A stretch of DNA of 17,886 bases from JAVBPT01 sp031549455 (GTDB lineage Bacteria > Bacillota > Clostridia > Lachnospirales > JAKSVV01): NCBI GenBank assembly GCA_031549455.1, contig JAVBPT010000017.1, positions 1 through 17,886 on the forward strand, given 5' to 3'. The notes beneath the pieces are model-generated. The model saw only the letters and a list, made by a program, of their open reading frames with translations, was not told the DNA's origin and ran no database searches. The translations under genes and the position numbers were made by a program. Shown piece after piece: positions 7,208 through 14,674 of the stretch. Positions within the stretch are counted from its first letter, which is position 1; each line of letters begins with the position of its first letter.

Positions 7208-7981
7208 ATGAAGCTATATATATTTAACAAACCACAACTTTTTCGGTTTATTCTGATTTTTGCGATCTTTCTTTCGGCCCTTGTTGGCTCTAAAGAATAC
7301 TTAATTAGTGTATATAATAGCGTGACCAATGTTAAAAAGATTAAACCAATCTGTTCAGTGGATACCATCAAAAATGAACTTGCATTAACCTTTGATTGTG
7401 CATGGAACAATGATGGCCTAAGTGATGTGCTAAAAACCCTTAAAGAGCATAATGCCAAGGCTACTTTTTTTGTAACGGGTGTATGGGCTAGAAAATATAC
7501 TGAGGACCTTGCAAAAATCTATGCGGAGGGCCATGAAATTGGAAACAACTCCCAGACCCATACCCATCTCATCAACATGCAACAGAATGCTTTTTCAAAT
7601 GAATTAAAGGCATGTCATGACACTGTTAATGAACTCTTAAACATTGACATGACGAGTTTTAGAAGTCCTTATAGTGAGTATAACAATGTGATTTTGGATG
7701 CGATTCATAAACATAACTATTATCCCATCAAGTGGAATATTGACTCCCTAGACTGGAAGGAATACGGCATCAACCAGCTTGTAAACAACGTCACGCAGAA
7801 CAAAGATTTGAAAAATGGAAGCATCATTTCATTTCACCTTGGAAGCAAGTATACACACCTTGCTTTACCAGAGATTTTAGATGAACTGATCCATAAGGGG
7901 TATCAGTTTAAACAAGTAAATGAATTGATCTATAAAAATAATTATACCATCGAAGCAGATGGGACACAGAGATTAGAGTAA
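7208..7981 (+). CDS. Membrane-anchored polysaccharide deacetylase-like (NodB) protein
   Basis: A 257-aa protein with an N-terminal signal anchor (about residues 12-28) and one NodB-homology domain. The family removes acetyl groups from cell-wall sugars or chitin. Motifs seen are TFDCAW (61-66), NSQTH (114-118), RSPY (152-155), DSLDW (179-183) and a final SFH (208-210). The second Asp of the usual TFDD motif is Cys, as non-Asp residues occur here in PdaB-like members, and the first His of the HxxxH metal motif is Asn114. Activity is therefore doubtful. The ATG at 7208 has GGAG seven bases upstream; an in-frame ATG at 7184 lacks such a site. A TTGACA at 7167-7172 has no convincing -10 partner, so it may be read from the dnaK operon. 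Confidence 0.88.
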   Translation: MKLYIFNKPQLFRFILIFAIFLSALVGSKEYLISVYNSVTNVKKIKPICSVDTIKNELALTFDCAWNNDGLSDVLKTLKEHNAKATFFVTGVWARKYTEDLAKIYAEGHEIGNNSQTHTHLINMQQNAFSNELKACHDTVNELLNIDMTSFRSPYSEYNNVILDAIHKHNYYPIKWNIDSLDWKEYGINQLVNNVTQNKDLKNGSIISFHLGSKYTHLALPEILDELIHKGYQFKQVNELIYKNNYTIEADGTQRLE

Positions 7982-8005
7982 AAAATGATTGCTATCATTT
8001 TTTTA
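7981..8005 (+). terminator. Intrinsic terminator after the deacetylase-like gene
   Basis: AAAAATGAT (7981-7989), loop TGCT and ATCATTTTT (7994-8002), then further T residues. The stem starts within the TAA stop codon. It has few GC pairs, so termination may be partial. Confidence 0.75.
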
Positions 8006-8012
8006 TTTTCTC

Positions 8013-8021
8013 TGATATACT
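8013..8021 (+). promoter_or_regulatory. Extended -10 promoter of the CYTH gene
   Basis: TGATATACT at 8013-8021 is an extended -10 element (TGn plus TATACT). No good -35 is seen at 17 bases, where the sequence overlaps the preceding terminator. The start codon is at 8039, with AAAGGA between. Confidence 0.55.
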
Positions 8022-8038
8022 AAAGAAAAAGGATAATT

Positions 8039-8659
8039 ATGATCGAATTTGAACTCAAATTTAAAGTAGAACAGTTTAATATTCCACCTATATTGGAGAA
8101 GATGAAGGAGCAGAAAATAGTTGACCTTTATTATGATACCAAAGACTATCTGCTCTTAAAAAAAGGGTGTTTTTTTAGACTTCGCAATAATCAGAAGGTT
8201 GACTTTAAGATGAATGGGGATATAGAACATTTGTATTGTACAGAGTCAAGCTTCAACCCCGAGGCGATTCATTCTCAGAATCCCTCTTTTTGCTCTCTAC
8301 TTAATGGACTTGCTATCCATCCCGCTGATTCATTTGACAATCTGGAAACATTCCTAAAAAATGAACATTTCATTGAGCTTGCAAAAATCCAAAAAGAAAG
8401 AATTCAATACCGACTAGATCGGGATATCATCGTTTCTTACGACATCTTAGAAAATTTAGGTTTTTTTGTTGAGGCGGAAATACATTTGAACAATGATGAT
8501 AAAATGCAAGCAAGCACACTAAAGGATACATTGATTAATAAATTGGTCCAGAATAAGATCATCAGCAGGAAGGATACGTTGATTAAGGTGGGATATGTCG
8601 AATTGTATCTCTATAAACACAATAAATCAGCTTACGAATTAGGAAAATTCAAGCTTTAA
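8039..8659 (+). CDS. CYTH domain protein
   Basis: A 206-aa CYTH-superfamily protein, which folds as a triphosphate tunnel that binds triphosphates and divalent metal. The diagnostic ExExK motif is at residues 3-7 (EFELK). It is followed by YYDTKDYLLLKKG, the arginine strand FFRLR, and later FVEAEI, all in the usual order. Families with this fold include tripolyphosphatase, thiamine triphosphatase and class IV adenylate cyclase, and the sequence does not decide among them. It appears soluble. It is a single gene between the terminator at 7981-8005 and the promoter at 8732-8760, with its own probable extended -10 promoter. Confidence 0.85.
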   Translation: MIEFELKFKVEQFNIPPILEKMKEQKIVDLYYDTKDYLLLKKGCFFRLRNNQKVDFKMNGDIEHLYCTESSFNPEAIHSQNPSFCSLLNGLAIHPADSFDNLETFLKNEHFIELAKIQKERIQYRLDRDIIVSYDILENLGFFVEAEIHLNNDDKMQASTLKDTLINKLVQNKIISRKDTLIKVGYVELYLYKHNKSAYELGKFKL

Positions 8660-8731
8660 ACCTTGTTCAATCACCTATATAAAATGAAGGGATAAATATT
8701 CAGAAGTATTCAATATTTCGTCCATTTTTAC

Positions 8732-8760
8732 TTGAATTTTCTCTAAAAAACGAATATAAT
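8732..8760 (+). promoter_or_regulatory. Sigma-A promoter of the ktr transcription unit
   Basis: TTGAAT (8732-8737), a 17-base spacer and a perfect TATAAT (8755-8760) are followed by AAGGAAG and a start codon at 8783. Five tightly spaced genes follow without a visible terminator. Confidence 0.85.
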
Positions 8761-8782
8761 ACACTTATATAAGGAAGTGAAA

Positions 8783-9295
8783 ATGTCAGAAAGCAGGAAT
8801 AAGGATCAAAATACGTATTATACTATATTTAAGAGTTTTTTAGCAATGAGCGAAAACTCCAAAATTTTGGTGCTTCAAGATTTTTATAAAAACATTCATG
8901 CCGATATGCTCTGGCTTTATTTAGATGATTATGTGGATACAGAAAGTGGGAACCAAGAGGAACAAAAACACCAGATTATTTTTGATTCCCTAATTGATTT
9001 GATTGAAAAGGAATTGAAAAAGATTGAAGAAGTGAAGCGAGAAGAAGTTAAAAAAGCGGATAACATTGCATTCCGAGAAACCATTCTCACCAAAAATGGG
9101 CAACAGAAAGAGGAAGATAAGATCGATTTAATAAGACATTCTAACTTAGAAGACGCTTTTGATTTGAATCACGGAAAGGTTATATCCTATGATCAGTTTA
9201 AAGAATCTCTAGTGAAAAAGCGTTTTTTGGATCTGAATCAGATTAAAATAAATGTTTTAAAATATATTATGCTCTCAAATGAGCGAAAACTTTAA
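8783..9295 (+). CDS. Unrecognised 170-aa soluble protein, first gene of the ktr unit
   Basis: I do not recognise a family. The ATG at 8783 has AAGGAAG five bases upstream; an in-frame GTG at 8777 lies inside that site and is not the start. The protein has no signal or membrane segment. Its N-terminal half contains WLYLDDYVD and its centre a strongly charged helical stretch (about 65-92) likely to be coiled coil. Its stop is followed directly by the TTG start of the next unknown gene. Being first in a unit with KtrB and KtrA it could be related to potassium transport, but this is only an inference from position. Confidence 0.8.
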   Translation: MSESRNKDQNTYYTIFKSFLAMSENSKILVLQDFYKNIHADMLWLYLDDYVDTESGNQEEQKHQIIFDSLIDLIEKELKKIEEVKREEVKKADNIAFRETILTKNGQQKEEDKIDLIRHSNLEDAFDLNHGKVISYDQFKESLVKKRFLDLNQIKINVLKYIMLSNERKL

Positions 9296-9793
9296 TTGAT
9301 TAAACATCAAATTGAATTTAATTTTTTAGATTTAAAAAGAAGAATGGAAAAAAAGAGAGAAATCATTCAACTTGAGCTTCTTTCCGCACAAGCCGGAATG
9401 CTAATCGCAATTGCACTAATGACCACCAGTCCTGTTTTGGGCTTCTTAGCTCTAGCTGCATTTATTACTTCCGCCGCCTTTATCCATTCAGAACTAAACA
9501 GTATAAACCAAAAGATAAGGGAGGTTGGAATTGAGATTGAGGCCGTAAGAGGAGGCAACTCACCTTATTTAAGACAAATTAAAGAGGAATTTGACACTGA
9601 AGCAAAAAAATATACTGACCGATATAACTATACAGATGTAATGAATTTTTATAAAAATCATGTTTCAGGGAAGATGTCAAAAACAGAAATTACGAAGAAG
9701 ATTGGACTGGAATTTCTGGATTCTGCAAATAAGGAGCTTGGAAATCAAAATCTATTTGGCAGAGTACGAGATATTCAACTCAATGAAGCATAA
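9296..9793 (+). CDS. Unrecognised protein with a membrane hairpin, second gene of the ktr unit
   Basis: I do not recognise a family. It is 165 aa if translation begins at the TTG directly after the preceding TAA (9293-9295), or 149 aa from the ATG at 9344; neither has a strong ribosome binding site, and the zero-gap junction favours coupling to the TTG. Residues about 33-65 are hydrophobic with a central Pro, which fits two short membrane helices in a hairpin, flanked by long charged helices. The C-terminal half is soluble and helical. Eleven bases separate it from ktrB, so it belongs to the same transcript. Confidence 0.72.
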   Translation: MIKHQIEFNFLDLKRRMEKKREIIQLELLSAQAGMLIAIALMTTSPVLGFLALAAFITSAAFIHSELNSINQKIREVGIEIEAVRGGNSPYLRQIKEEFDTEAKKYTDRYNYTDVMNFYKNHVSGKMSKTEITKKIGLEFLDSANKELGNQNLFGRVRDIQLNEA

Positions 9794-9804
9794 GGAAGGG
9801 AAAA

Positions 9805-11160
9805 ATGAGAAAGTCTCCTGCAAAAGTTTTGCTTCTTGGATATATTTCAATTATTCTATTCGGTAGCTTTTTACTTTATTTACCCATTAGCCATACAAAT
9901 ATTGGAATAAAGTATATAGATGCTTTGTTTACTGCAACCTCTGCGATGTGTGTAACAGGTCTTACAGTTGTTAGCACGGCATCCCGTTTTAGTTTTTTTG
10001 GAAAATTGGTGGTGATCACTTTAATACAAATTGGTGGACTTGGTTTTATGACCTTTGTGTCCCTTTTTCTTATGTTTTTGGGAAAGAAAATCAAACTAAA
10101 AGAACGAATCCTAATCCAAGAATCTTTTAATCAATATACCTCACAAGGCCTTGTGAAGATGACAAAACGCATTTTTAGCTTTGCATTTATTATGGAAAGC
10201 GTGGGTGCATTCTTTCTCGCTTTCCAATTTATTCCAAAATATGGAATAGGGAAGGGGATTGCTTTTTCTATTTTCCATGCGATTTCTGCCTTTTGTAATG
10301 CAGGCTTTGATTTGATCGGCGATTCAAGTCTCGCGCCATTTCGTGGTTCATATCTTTTAAACCTGACGCTCATGGTACTAATCGTACTTGGCGGAATTGG
10401 ATTTTACGTTATTAAGGATTTATATGAAACCATTCAAAATAGTCTTTTTCATCGAAAAAATATTTTTTCATCACTCAAACGATTAAATCTGCATTCCAAG
10501 ATTGTCATGATCACCACGGCTGTATTAATCTTAATTGGAACCATCCTGATCTTTGTTATCGAATCCTATAATCCGAATACGATGGCCTCACTGCCTATTC
10601 CGGAAAGGATTTTAGCTTCCTTGTTTCATTCCATTTCAGCCAGAACCGCAGGATTCTTTACCATTCCTTTATCGCATTTTACAAACTCAAGTAAATTTGT
10701 AATTATTCTGCTTATGACCATCGGCGGGTCTCCAGTAGGAACTGCTGGAGGCATCAAAACCATTACCTTAGCAGTCTTACTGATTACTATTTTCTCCATT
10801 CTAGATGGCGATGAAAAAACTGTGGTGTTCGGAAAAACCATTCCATTGGATTCAATTAAAAAGGCACTGGCTGTATTCTTTCTAGGAATCAGTGTGATCA
10901 TATTTGGCACCATGCTTTTAAATATTTCGGAAAACTGTAGCTTTATGGAGGCACTTTTTGAGGTCACATCTGCATTTAGTACAACAGGTCTTAGCCTTGG
11001 CATTACTGCAAGTCTAACCGTTGTTGGCAAACTGATTCTTATTTGCCTTATGGTTGTTGGCAGGGCCGGTCTATTTACTGTCGCGCTCTCGTTATTAAGC
11101 TATCAGAACAGGGGAAATAACCTTATCACATATCCAGAAGAAAAAATAATTATAGGGTAG
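9805..11160 (+). CDS. ktrB: KtrB/TrkH-type potassium transport membrane subunit
   Basis: A 451-aa ion-conducting subunit of a Ktr-type potassium uptake system in the membrane. The four pore loops with their selectivity glycines are visible in order: TSAMCVTGL (45-53), ISAFCNAGF, ISARTAGF, and TSAFSTTGL. The intramembrane gate region has GGSPVGTAGG. It has eight or more hydrophobic segments and the length is typical of KtrB. AAGGAAGGG lies before the ATG. The RCK subunit gene follows ten bases after its stop. No c-di-AMP riboswitch-like structure is evident upstream. Confidence 0.95.
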   Translation: MRKSPAKVLLLGYISIILFGSFLLYLPISHTNIGIKYIDALFTATSAMCVTGLTVVSTASRFSFFGKLVVITLIQIGGLGFMTFVSLFLMFLGKKIKLKERILIQESFNQYTSQGLVKMTKRIFSFAFIMESVGAFFLAFQFIPKYGIGKGIAFSIFHAISAFCNAGFDLIGDSSLAPFRGSYLLNLTLMVLIVLGGIGFYVIKDLYETIQNSLFHRKNIFSSLKRLNLHSKIVMITTAVLILIGTILIFVIESYNPNTMASLPIPERILASLFHSISARTAGFFTIPLSHFTNSSKFVIILLMTIGGSPVGTAGGIKTITLAVLLITIFSILDGDEKTVVFGKTIPLDSIKKALAVFFLGISVIIFGTMLLNISENCSFMEALFEVTSAFSTTGLSLGITASLTVVGKLILICLMVVGRAGLFTVALSLLSYQNRGNNLITYPEEKIIIG

Positions 11161-11170
11161 GAGTAATCAT

Positions 11171-11830
11171 ATGGAATTTGACCAAAAAGACACGCAATAT
11201 GTTGTAATAGGGCTTGGAAGATTGGGTTTGAGTGTGGCTGAAACATTATCCAAGCATAATTATGACGTGCTTGCCATTGACTCAGATAAAGAACTTGTTG
11301 AGCTAATTGCAGACAAGGCAACAAAAGCTGTTCAAGCCGATTGTACAGATATTAATGTTTTGAAAACACTGGGGGTTCAAAACATGGATGTGGCCATTTT
11401 GGCTATTGGAAATGATATCGAAAATAGCATTATGACGGCGGTTTTATTAAAAGAATTGGGCGTGAAGTATATTGTGGCCAAAGCAAGAAATTTAAGACAT
11501 AAAATTGTTTTGGAAAAAATTGGGGTCGAGAAGGTGATTTTACCAGAAGCCGAAATGGGTGTTCGTATTGCCGCAAACTTAATGCAGAAAAATATTGTAG
11601 ATGTGCTTGAATTTTCTTCTGATTATCGAATTATTGAGATGCGTATTAAAAAAGATTGGGTCGGAAAAACACTTTCTGAACTTGATCTTAGACGCACCGA
11701 AAACATTAATGTAATTGCAATCAAAAATGAAAATAATGCGGAAAAAAATCTAAATGTGTCTCCATTACCAGATTATAAAATTGAGCCCGGCGATCTTGTT
11801 GTTGCAATTGTTCCCGCCGAAATGTTTTAG
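11171..11830 (+). CDS. ktrA: KtrA/TrkA-type RCK regulatory subunit
   Basis: A 219-aa cytosolic RCK protein that forms a ring under KtrB and gates it in response to nucleotides. The N-terminal Rossmann fold has the dinucleotide motif GLGRLG (about 14-19) followed by an acidic residue at the end of the second strand (AIDSD). The RCK_C domain, which in this family can bind c-di-AMP, covers about 135-219. A TAGGAG site overlapping the ktrB stop lies before its ATG. KtrB and KtrA together make a complete system. Confidence 0.95.
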   Translation: MEFDQKDTQYVVIGLGRLGLSVAETLSKHNYDVLAIDSDKELVELIADKATKAVQADCTDINVLKTLGVQNMDVAILAIGNDIENSIMTAVLLKELGVKYIVAKARNLRHKIVLEKIGVEKVILPEAEMGVRIAANLMQKNIVDVLEFSSDYRIIEMRIKKDWVGKTLSELDLRRTENINVIAIKNENNAEKNLNVSPLPDYKIEPGDLVVAIVPAEMF

Positions 11831-11840
11831 AGGTGTTCAT

Positions 11841-12626
11841 ATGATGATTACAAGTAGAGAAAATAAGTTAATTAAATTCATATATGCTTTAAATCACGAT
11901 AAGAAAGTTCGAGAAAATGAAAATGCCTATGTTGTGGAAGGAATCAAACTGATTCAAGAACTAAATGACCCAACACAAATTTTATATCTATTAATTTCTG
12001 AGGACTTTAAAATGATGCATATAAAACCATTGGCCGATTTGGAATCGTGTCTTAAAATCGATTTAAACGTGTCATCCAAAAAGGTATTTGATTCCATTTC
12101 AACCATGCAAACGCCCGAAGGCATTTTGGCCGTGGTTCAGAAGAAGAAATATGATTTGGAACCAGTGATCCATAAAAAAAGAGCCAGAATCTTTTTGCTA
12201 GATTCAGTGAGTGACCCTGGTAACCTAGGTACAATTATACGAAGTGCTGATGCCTTTGGACTTGATGGCATTTTGCTATCCAAAAATAGTGTGGAATTAT
12301 ATAATCCCAAAGTGGTGAGATCCACAATGGGATCAATATTTAGAGTGCCGATTATAGAAGAAGTCGAAAACGTCGAATACATAAAAAGGTTAAAGGAAAA
12401 TGGATTTAAAATTTTATCCACCGATTTAAATAGCACAAGTTATATAGACGAAATGGATCTGAAAAAAAATGACAAACTTTGTGTAGTGATTGGAAACGAA
12501 TCAAGAGGAGTTAGTGAAGAGATTTTAGAGATCTCAGATGAGAGGGTCAAAATTCGAATGAATGGCAATGCCGAATCGTTAAATGTGGGTATTGCCTGCA
12601 GTATTCTCATATACTATTGTTCGTAA
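11841..12626 (+). CDS. TrmH/SpoU-family RNA 2'-O-methyltransferase
   Basis: A 261-aa SPOUT-class enzyme that would transfer methyl from S-adenosylmethionine to a ribose 2'-OH of rRNA or tRNA. An N-terminal substrate-binding domain spans about 1-105. The three SpoU motifs follow: NLGTIIRSADAFG (128-140, with the catalytic Arg), VVIGNESRGVS (215-225), and NAESLNVGIA (243-252). The trefoil-knot tail is intact. The target nucleotide cannot be assigned. AGAGGTG supports the ATG at 11841; the frame is open further back inside ktrA, but that part is not credible. It is the last gene of the ktr unit. Confidence 0.93.
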   Translation: MMITSRENKLIKFIYALNHDKKVRENENAYVVEGIKLIQELNDPTQILYLLISEDFKMMHIKPLADLESCLKIDLNVSSKKVFDSISTMQTPEGILAVVQKKKYDLEPVIHKKRARIFLLDSVSDPGNLGTIIRSADAFGLDGILLSKNSVELYNPKVVRSTMGSIFRVPIIEEVENVEYIKRLKENGFKILSTDLNSTSYIDEMDLKKNDKLCVVIGNESRGVSEEILEISDERVKIRMNGNAESLNVGIACSILIYYCS

Positions 12627-12640
12627 AAGTTGTCTTTTGC

Positions 12641-12678
12641 GAATAGTTATATCCCTTTAAAAAGGCTATTCTCTTTTT
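12641..12678. terminator. Candidate terminator between convergent trmH-type gene and dacF
   Basis: GAATAG (12641-12646) pairs with CTATTC (12666-12671), and an inner CCTT/AAGG pairing brings the arms together; TCTTTTT follows. On the minus strand A-rich sequence precedes it and few T residues follow, so it serves the plus-strand unit better. The internal asymmetry makes the stem imperfect. Confidence 0.5.
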
Positions 12679-13873
12679 AGAAAAGTCTTTTTTTATCTTC
12701 CAGAACATTGAAATACAACGCTTTCACAATTTTGATCAGGTTACTGGCAATGGTATTTCGATCGACCGACCTCGAGGAGATAAGATCCAGATCCAGTACA
12801 TATTCGTCCCCAACATAGACCTTTGCCATCCCAATTTTCTCATCTTTATAAATGGGAGCGATTAATTCCTCCGGATAATATAACACCACTTTCATCTTAT
12901 CCAGGTCCCCCTTCTTCAGAGCCATATAAATCTCATCTTGGGATAAGATGGAAATTGTTTCGTTCTTTGATTTCCTGATTTTTACATTTTCTTTGAAAAC
13001 CTGATTTTGCTCTATCACCTTCTCAGAATCAAAATTCTTAAATCCAAAATTTAACAATTTCTGAGTATCTGCCCATTTATAACTGTTTTGTCCGCCCCAC
13101 CCGCTCCCCAGGACAACAGAAACAAGTTGCATTTCTTCCTGCTTGGCGGCGCCCACAAAACATTGTCCCGCCTTATTGGTAAATCCCGTCTTAATGCCGT
13201 TGGCACCCGGATAACTATCCAAAAGTCGATCTGTGTTGCTAAAGGTAAAGCTTCTGGTTTTTTCTCCCAAAGTTTGGATAATGGCATTTCTTGTATTGAT
13301 GATTCGAACAAATTCAGTGTTTTTCATGGCATAAATTGCCAAAAGAGACATGTCGTAGGCGGTCGAATAATGACTATAATCATCTGGATCTAAGCCATTT
13401 GGTGTGACAAAATTTGTATTTTCCATCCCGATTTCATCTGCTTTCTGATTCATCTGTGTTGCAAAACCTTCTACACTCCCACCTAAATGCTCTGCAACTG
13501 CAACCGCCACGTCATTTGAAGAAATCATCATTAATGGATATAATAGGTCAGCCAGTTTAAACTTCTCTCCTTCCCTCACAAAAAGTTTGACCTCCGGTTG
13601 TTTGGTTGCATTTTTTGAGATTGTAACGGTCTCCTCTAGCTTTCCGGATTCCAACGCCAAAAGACAGGTCATAATTTTGGTCGTACTTGCCATGGCCCTT
13701 TTTTCATTAATGTTCTTTCCAAAAAGAATGCGTCCGCTTCCAGAATCTACCACAATCGCACTCTGTGCATGAAGGTCAAAGAAATTTAACTTCTCCTCTG
13801 CGTAGGAAAAAGCGGCATAAGTGAGTAGATAAAATACAAGAAAAAATATAATTAAAATCTTCTTTAAATTCAT
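12677..13873 (-). CDS. dacF: D-alanyl-D-alanine carboxypeptidase (DacF/PBP5-like)
   Basis: A 398-aa serine D,D-carboxypeptidase of peptidase family S11, exported to trim the terminal D-Ala from peptidoglycan stem peptides. A signal peptide covers about residues 1-25 (ends SYAEE). The penicillin-binding motifs are all present: STTK at 63-66 with the nucleophilic Ser63, SSN at 118-120, and KTG at 228-230. A PBP5-type C-terminal beta domain follows (about 300-375), and the tail could form the amphipathic membrane anchor. The gene symbol is a family-level guess. AAGG lies seven bases before the ATG but inside an 11-bp hairpin (13878-13904). No clear promoter is visible close upstream. Confidence 0.93.
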   Translation of the reverse strand: MNLKKILIIFFLVFYLLTYAAFSYAEEKLNFFDLHAQSAIVVDSGSGRILFGKNINEKRAMASTTKIMTCLLALESGKLEETVTISKNATKQPEVKLFVREGEKFKLADLLYPLMMISSNDVAVAVAEHLGGSVEGFATQMNQKADEIGMENTNFVTPNGLDPDDYSHYSTAYDMSLLAIYAMKNTEFVRIINTRNAIIQTLGEKTRSFTFSNTDRLLDSYPGANGIKTGFTNKAGQCFVGAAKQEEMQLVSVVLGSGWGGQNSYKWADTQKLLNFGFKNFDSEKVIEQNQVFKENVKIRKSKNETISILSQDEIYMALKKGDLDKMKVVLYYPEELIAPIYKDEKIGMAKVYVGDEYVLDLDLISSRSVDRNTIASNLIKIVKALYFNVLEDKKRLF

Positions 13874-13877
13874 TAAA

Positions 13878-13904
13878 ATACCTTATACGAGTTGTATAAG
13901 GTAT
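13878..13904 (-). promoter_or_regulatory. Hairpin covering the dacF Shine-Dalgarno
   Basis: ATACCTTATAC (13878-13888), a 5-base loop and GTATAAGGTAT (13894-13904) form a perfect 11-bp stem. In the dacF mRNA the AAGG ribosome binding site is in the 3' arm, seven bases before the ATG. The stem could hide it. It could also be a weak terminator of the upstream unit, since TTTT follows it on the minus strand. Confidence 0.55.
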
Positions 13905-13910
13905 GTATAT
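13890..13910. repeat. Direct repeat copy 1 (21 bp, one mismatch)
   Basis: AGTTGTATAAGGTAT at 13890-13904 recurs exactly at 14035-14049. Allowing one mismatch, the match extends through TATAT to 21 bases. This copy forms one arm of the dacF leader hairpin. Confidence 0.8.
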
Positions 13911-13943
13911 GTTCTCTTCGCATGAAGTATGAATAAAAAAATC

Positions 13944-14057
13944 CTAACTTCCAATTTCTTCATCATCTTCTCTATCTGTTAAAGTGTCAAATTCAAAACC
14001 ATTAATTTTAAAAATTATATCTGGAACTATTCCCAGTTGTATAAGGTATTTATATAT
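13944..14057 (-). pseudogene. 37-codon coding remnant without a start codon
   Basis: On the minus strand a frame between TAG at 14058-14060 and TAG at 13944-13946 encodes a protein-like stretch containing LIQLGIVPDIIFKINGFEFD followed by an acidic tail that ends DDEEIGS. It has no ATG, GTG or TTG start and no ribosome binding site. Its composition looks like the genuine C-terminus of a protein, so it may be the tail of a gene lost by deletion. I do not recognise the parent family. Its 5' edge overlaps repeat copy 2. Confidence 0.45.
14035..14055. repeat. Direct repeat copy 2 (21 bp, one mismatch)
   Basis: This is the second copy of the repeat at 13890-13910, about 145 bases away in the same orientation. 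The remnant frame at 13944-14057 lies between and across the copies. Confidence 0.8.
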
Positions 14058-14079
14058 CTACTTATTGTATGTGTAAAAT

Positions 14080-14508
14080 TTAGTCTATTCTCCACAATTG
14101 AAATTTACCGGTTATTTCATTTACATCATTTGTATTCCCGTAAATAACCGCACCTAAATATTCTAATTTATCATTCTCTTTACTCTCGACAGATTCAACT
14201 AATTCTTCATCTGTCCTCGTATCAAACATGTCCTTTGGATAATCTGCAATCAATAAATTGGGATTACTTTTTGCAGCATCGATCGCCAATTTCAGTTTCC
14301 CTGCTTTGACTTTAGTGATTATAAAAGGAAACTTACTAATGCCCAGATGGTTTACACCTGTTTTATCCGTAATTATCCTTTTCCCCATTATTTCGCTATC
14401 AGAATATTTACCAATCGCAACAGCAAGGTGACCTATAACATTAAGTGCAATAGAAGGCTCAACATGACTGGCGATAATTCCAACAATTTTTTTCTCTTCA
14501 TAATTCAT
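14080..14508 (-). CDS. DUF2000 family protein
   Basis: A 142-aa protein matching the DUF2000 pattern: an N-terminal strand and loop KIVGIIASHVEPSIALNVIG, a central GVNHLGISKFPFIITKV that recalls the family's H-x-GIS-x-x-P segment, and a helix with KLKLAIDAAK. No biochemical function is established to my knowledge; members are small cytosolic proteins. The gene is last in a minus-strand unit from the promoter at 15318-15346. AGGAG (14518-14522) lies before the ATG but is entirely inside a perfect 16-bp hairpin (14511-14561), so translation may depend on unfolding. Confidence 0.8.
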   Translation of the reverse strand: MNYEEKKIVGIIASHVEPSIALNVIGHLAVAIGKYSDSEIMGKRIITDKTGVNHLGISKFPFIITKVKAGKLKLAIDAAKSNPNLLIADYPKDMFDTRTDEELVESVESKENDKLEYLGAVIYGNTNDVNEITGKFQLWRID

Positions 14509-14510
14509 TT

Positions 14511-14561
14511 GTTTTATCTCCTTTATCTAATCTATTTTGTTTTAAATAAAGGAGATAAAAC
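14511..14561 (-). promoter_or_regulatory. 16-bp hairpin sequestering the DUF2000 ribosome binding site
   Basis: GTTTTATCTCCTTTAT (14511-14526) and its exact complement (14546-14561) enclose a 19-base loop. Read on the minus strand, the 3' arm carries the AGGAG site and ends two bases before the ATG, while the 5' arm carries the complementary TCTCCT. A folded leader would block initiation. The stop codon of the possible 42-aa ORF (14532-14534) lies in the loop. Confidence 0.7.
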
Positions 14562-14660
14562 ATTTTCAAGAATTTCTATTTTTGCCCACAATACACCACC
14601 GTGCATTTTCCGTGGATATTTTATTTGCATCGTGTCACCCCCGCACCACTTTTTTTGCAT
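14532..14660 (-). CDS. Possible 42-aa small protein or leader peptide
   Basis: On the minus strand, ATG at 14658-14660 begins 42 codons ending with TAG at 14532-14534. The predicted peptide starts MQKKWCGGDT and contains HGGVLWAKIEILENVLSPLF, which looks like a real protein segment. GGGAG lies ten bases upstream, next to the preceding gene's stop. An internal ATG at 14628-14630 has an equally good GGGGGTG site. It sits 14 bases after the 108-aa gene and 23 bases before the DUF2000 start. Its end runs through the 5' arm of the hairpin at 14511-14561. It may be a small gene, a regulatory leader, or the remnant of a longer gene. Confidence 0.4.
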   Translation of the reverse strand: MQKKWCGGDTMQIKYPRKMHGGVLWAKIEILENVLSPLFKTK

Positions 14661-14674
14661 GGATCTCTAACTCC

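Noticed and set aside
10626..11030. Open frame on the minus strand opposite ktrB
   Set aside because: It is antisense to pore-loop coding sequence that is clearly ktrB, and has no supporting signals.
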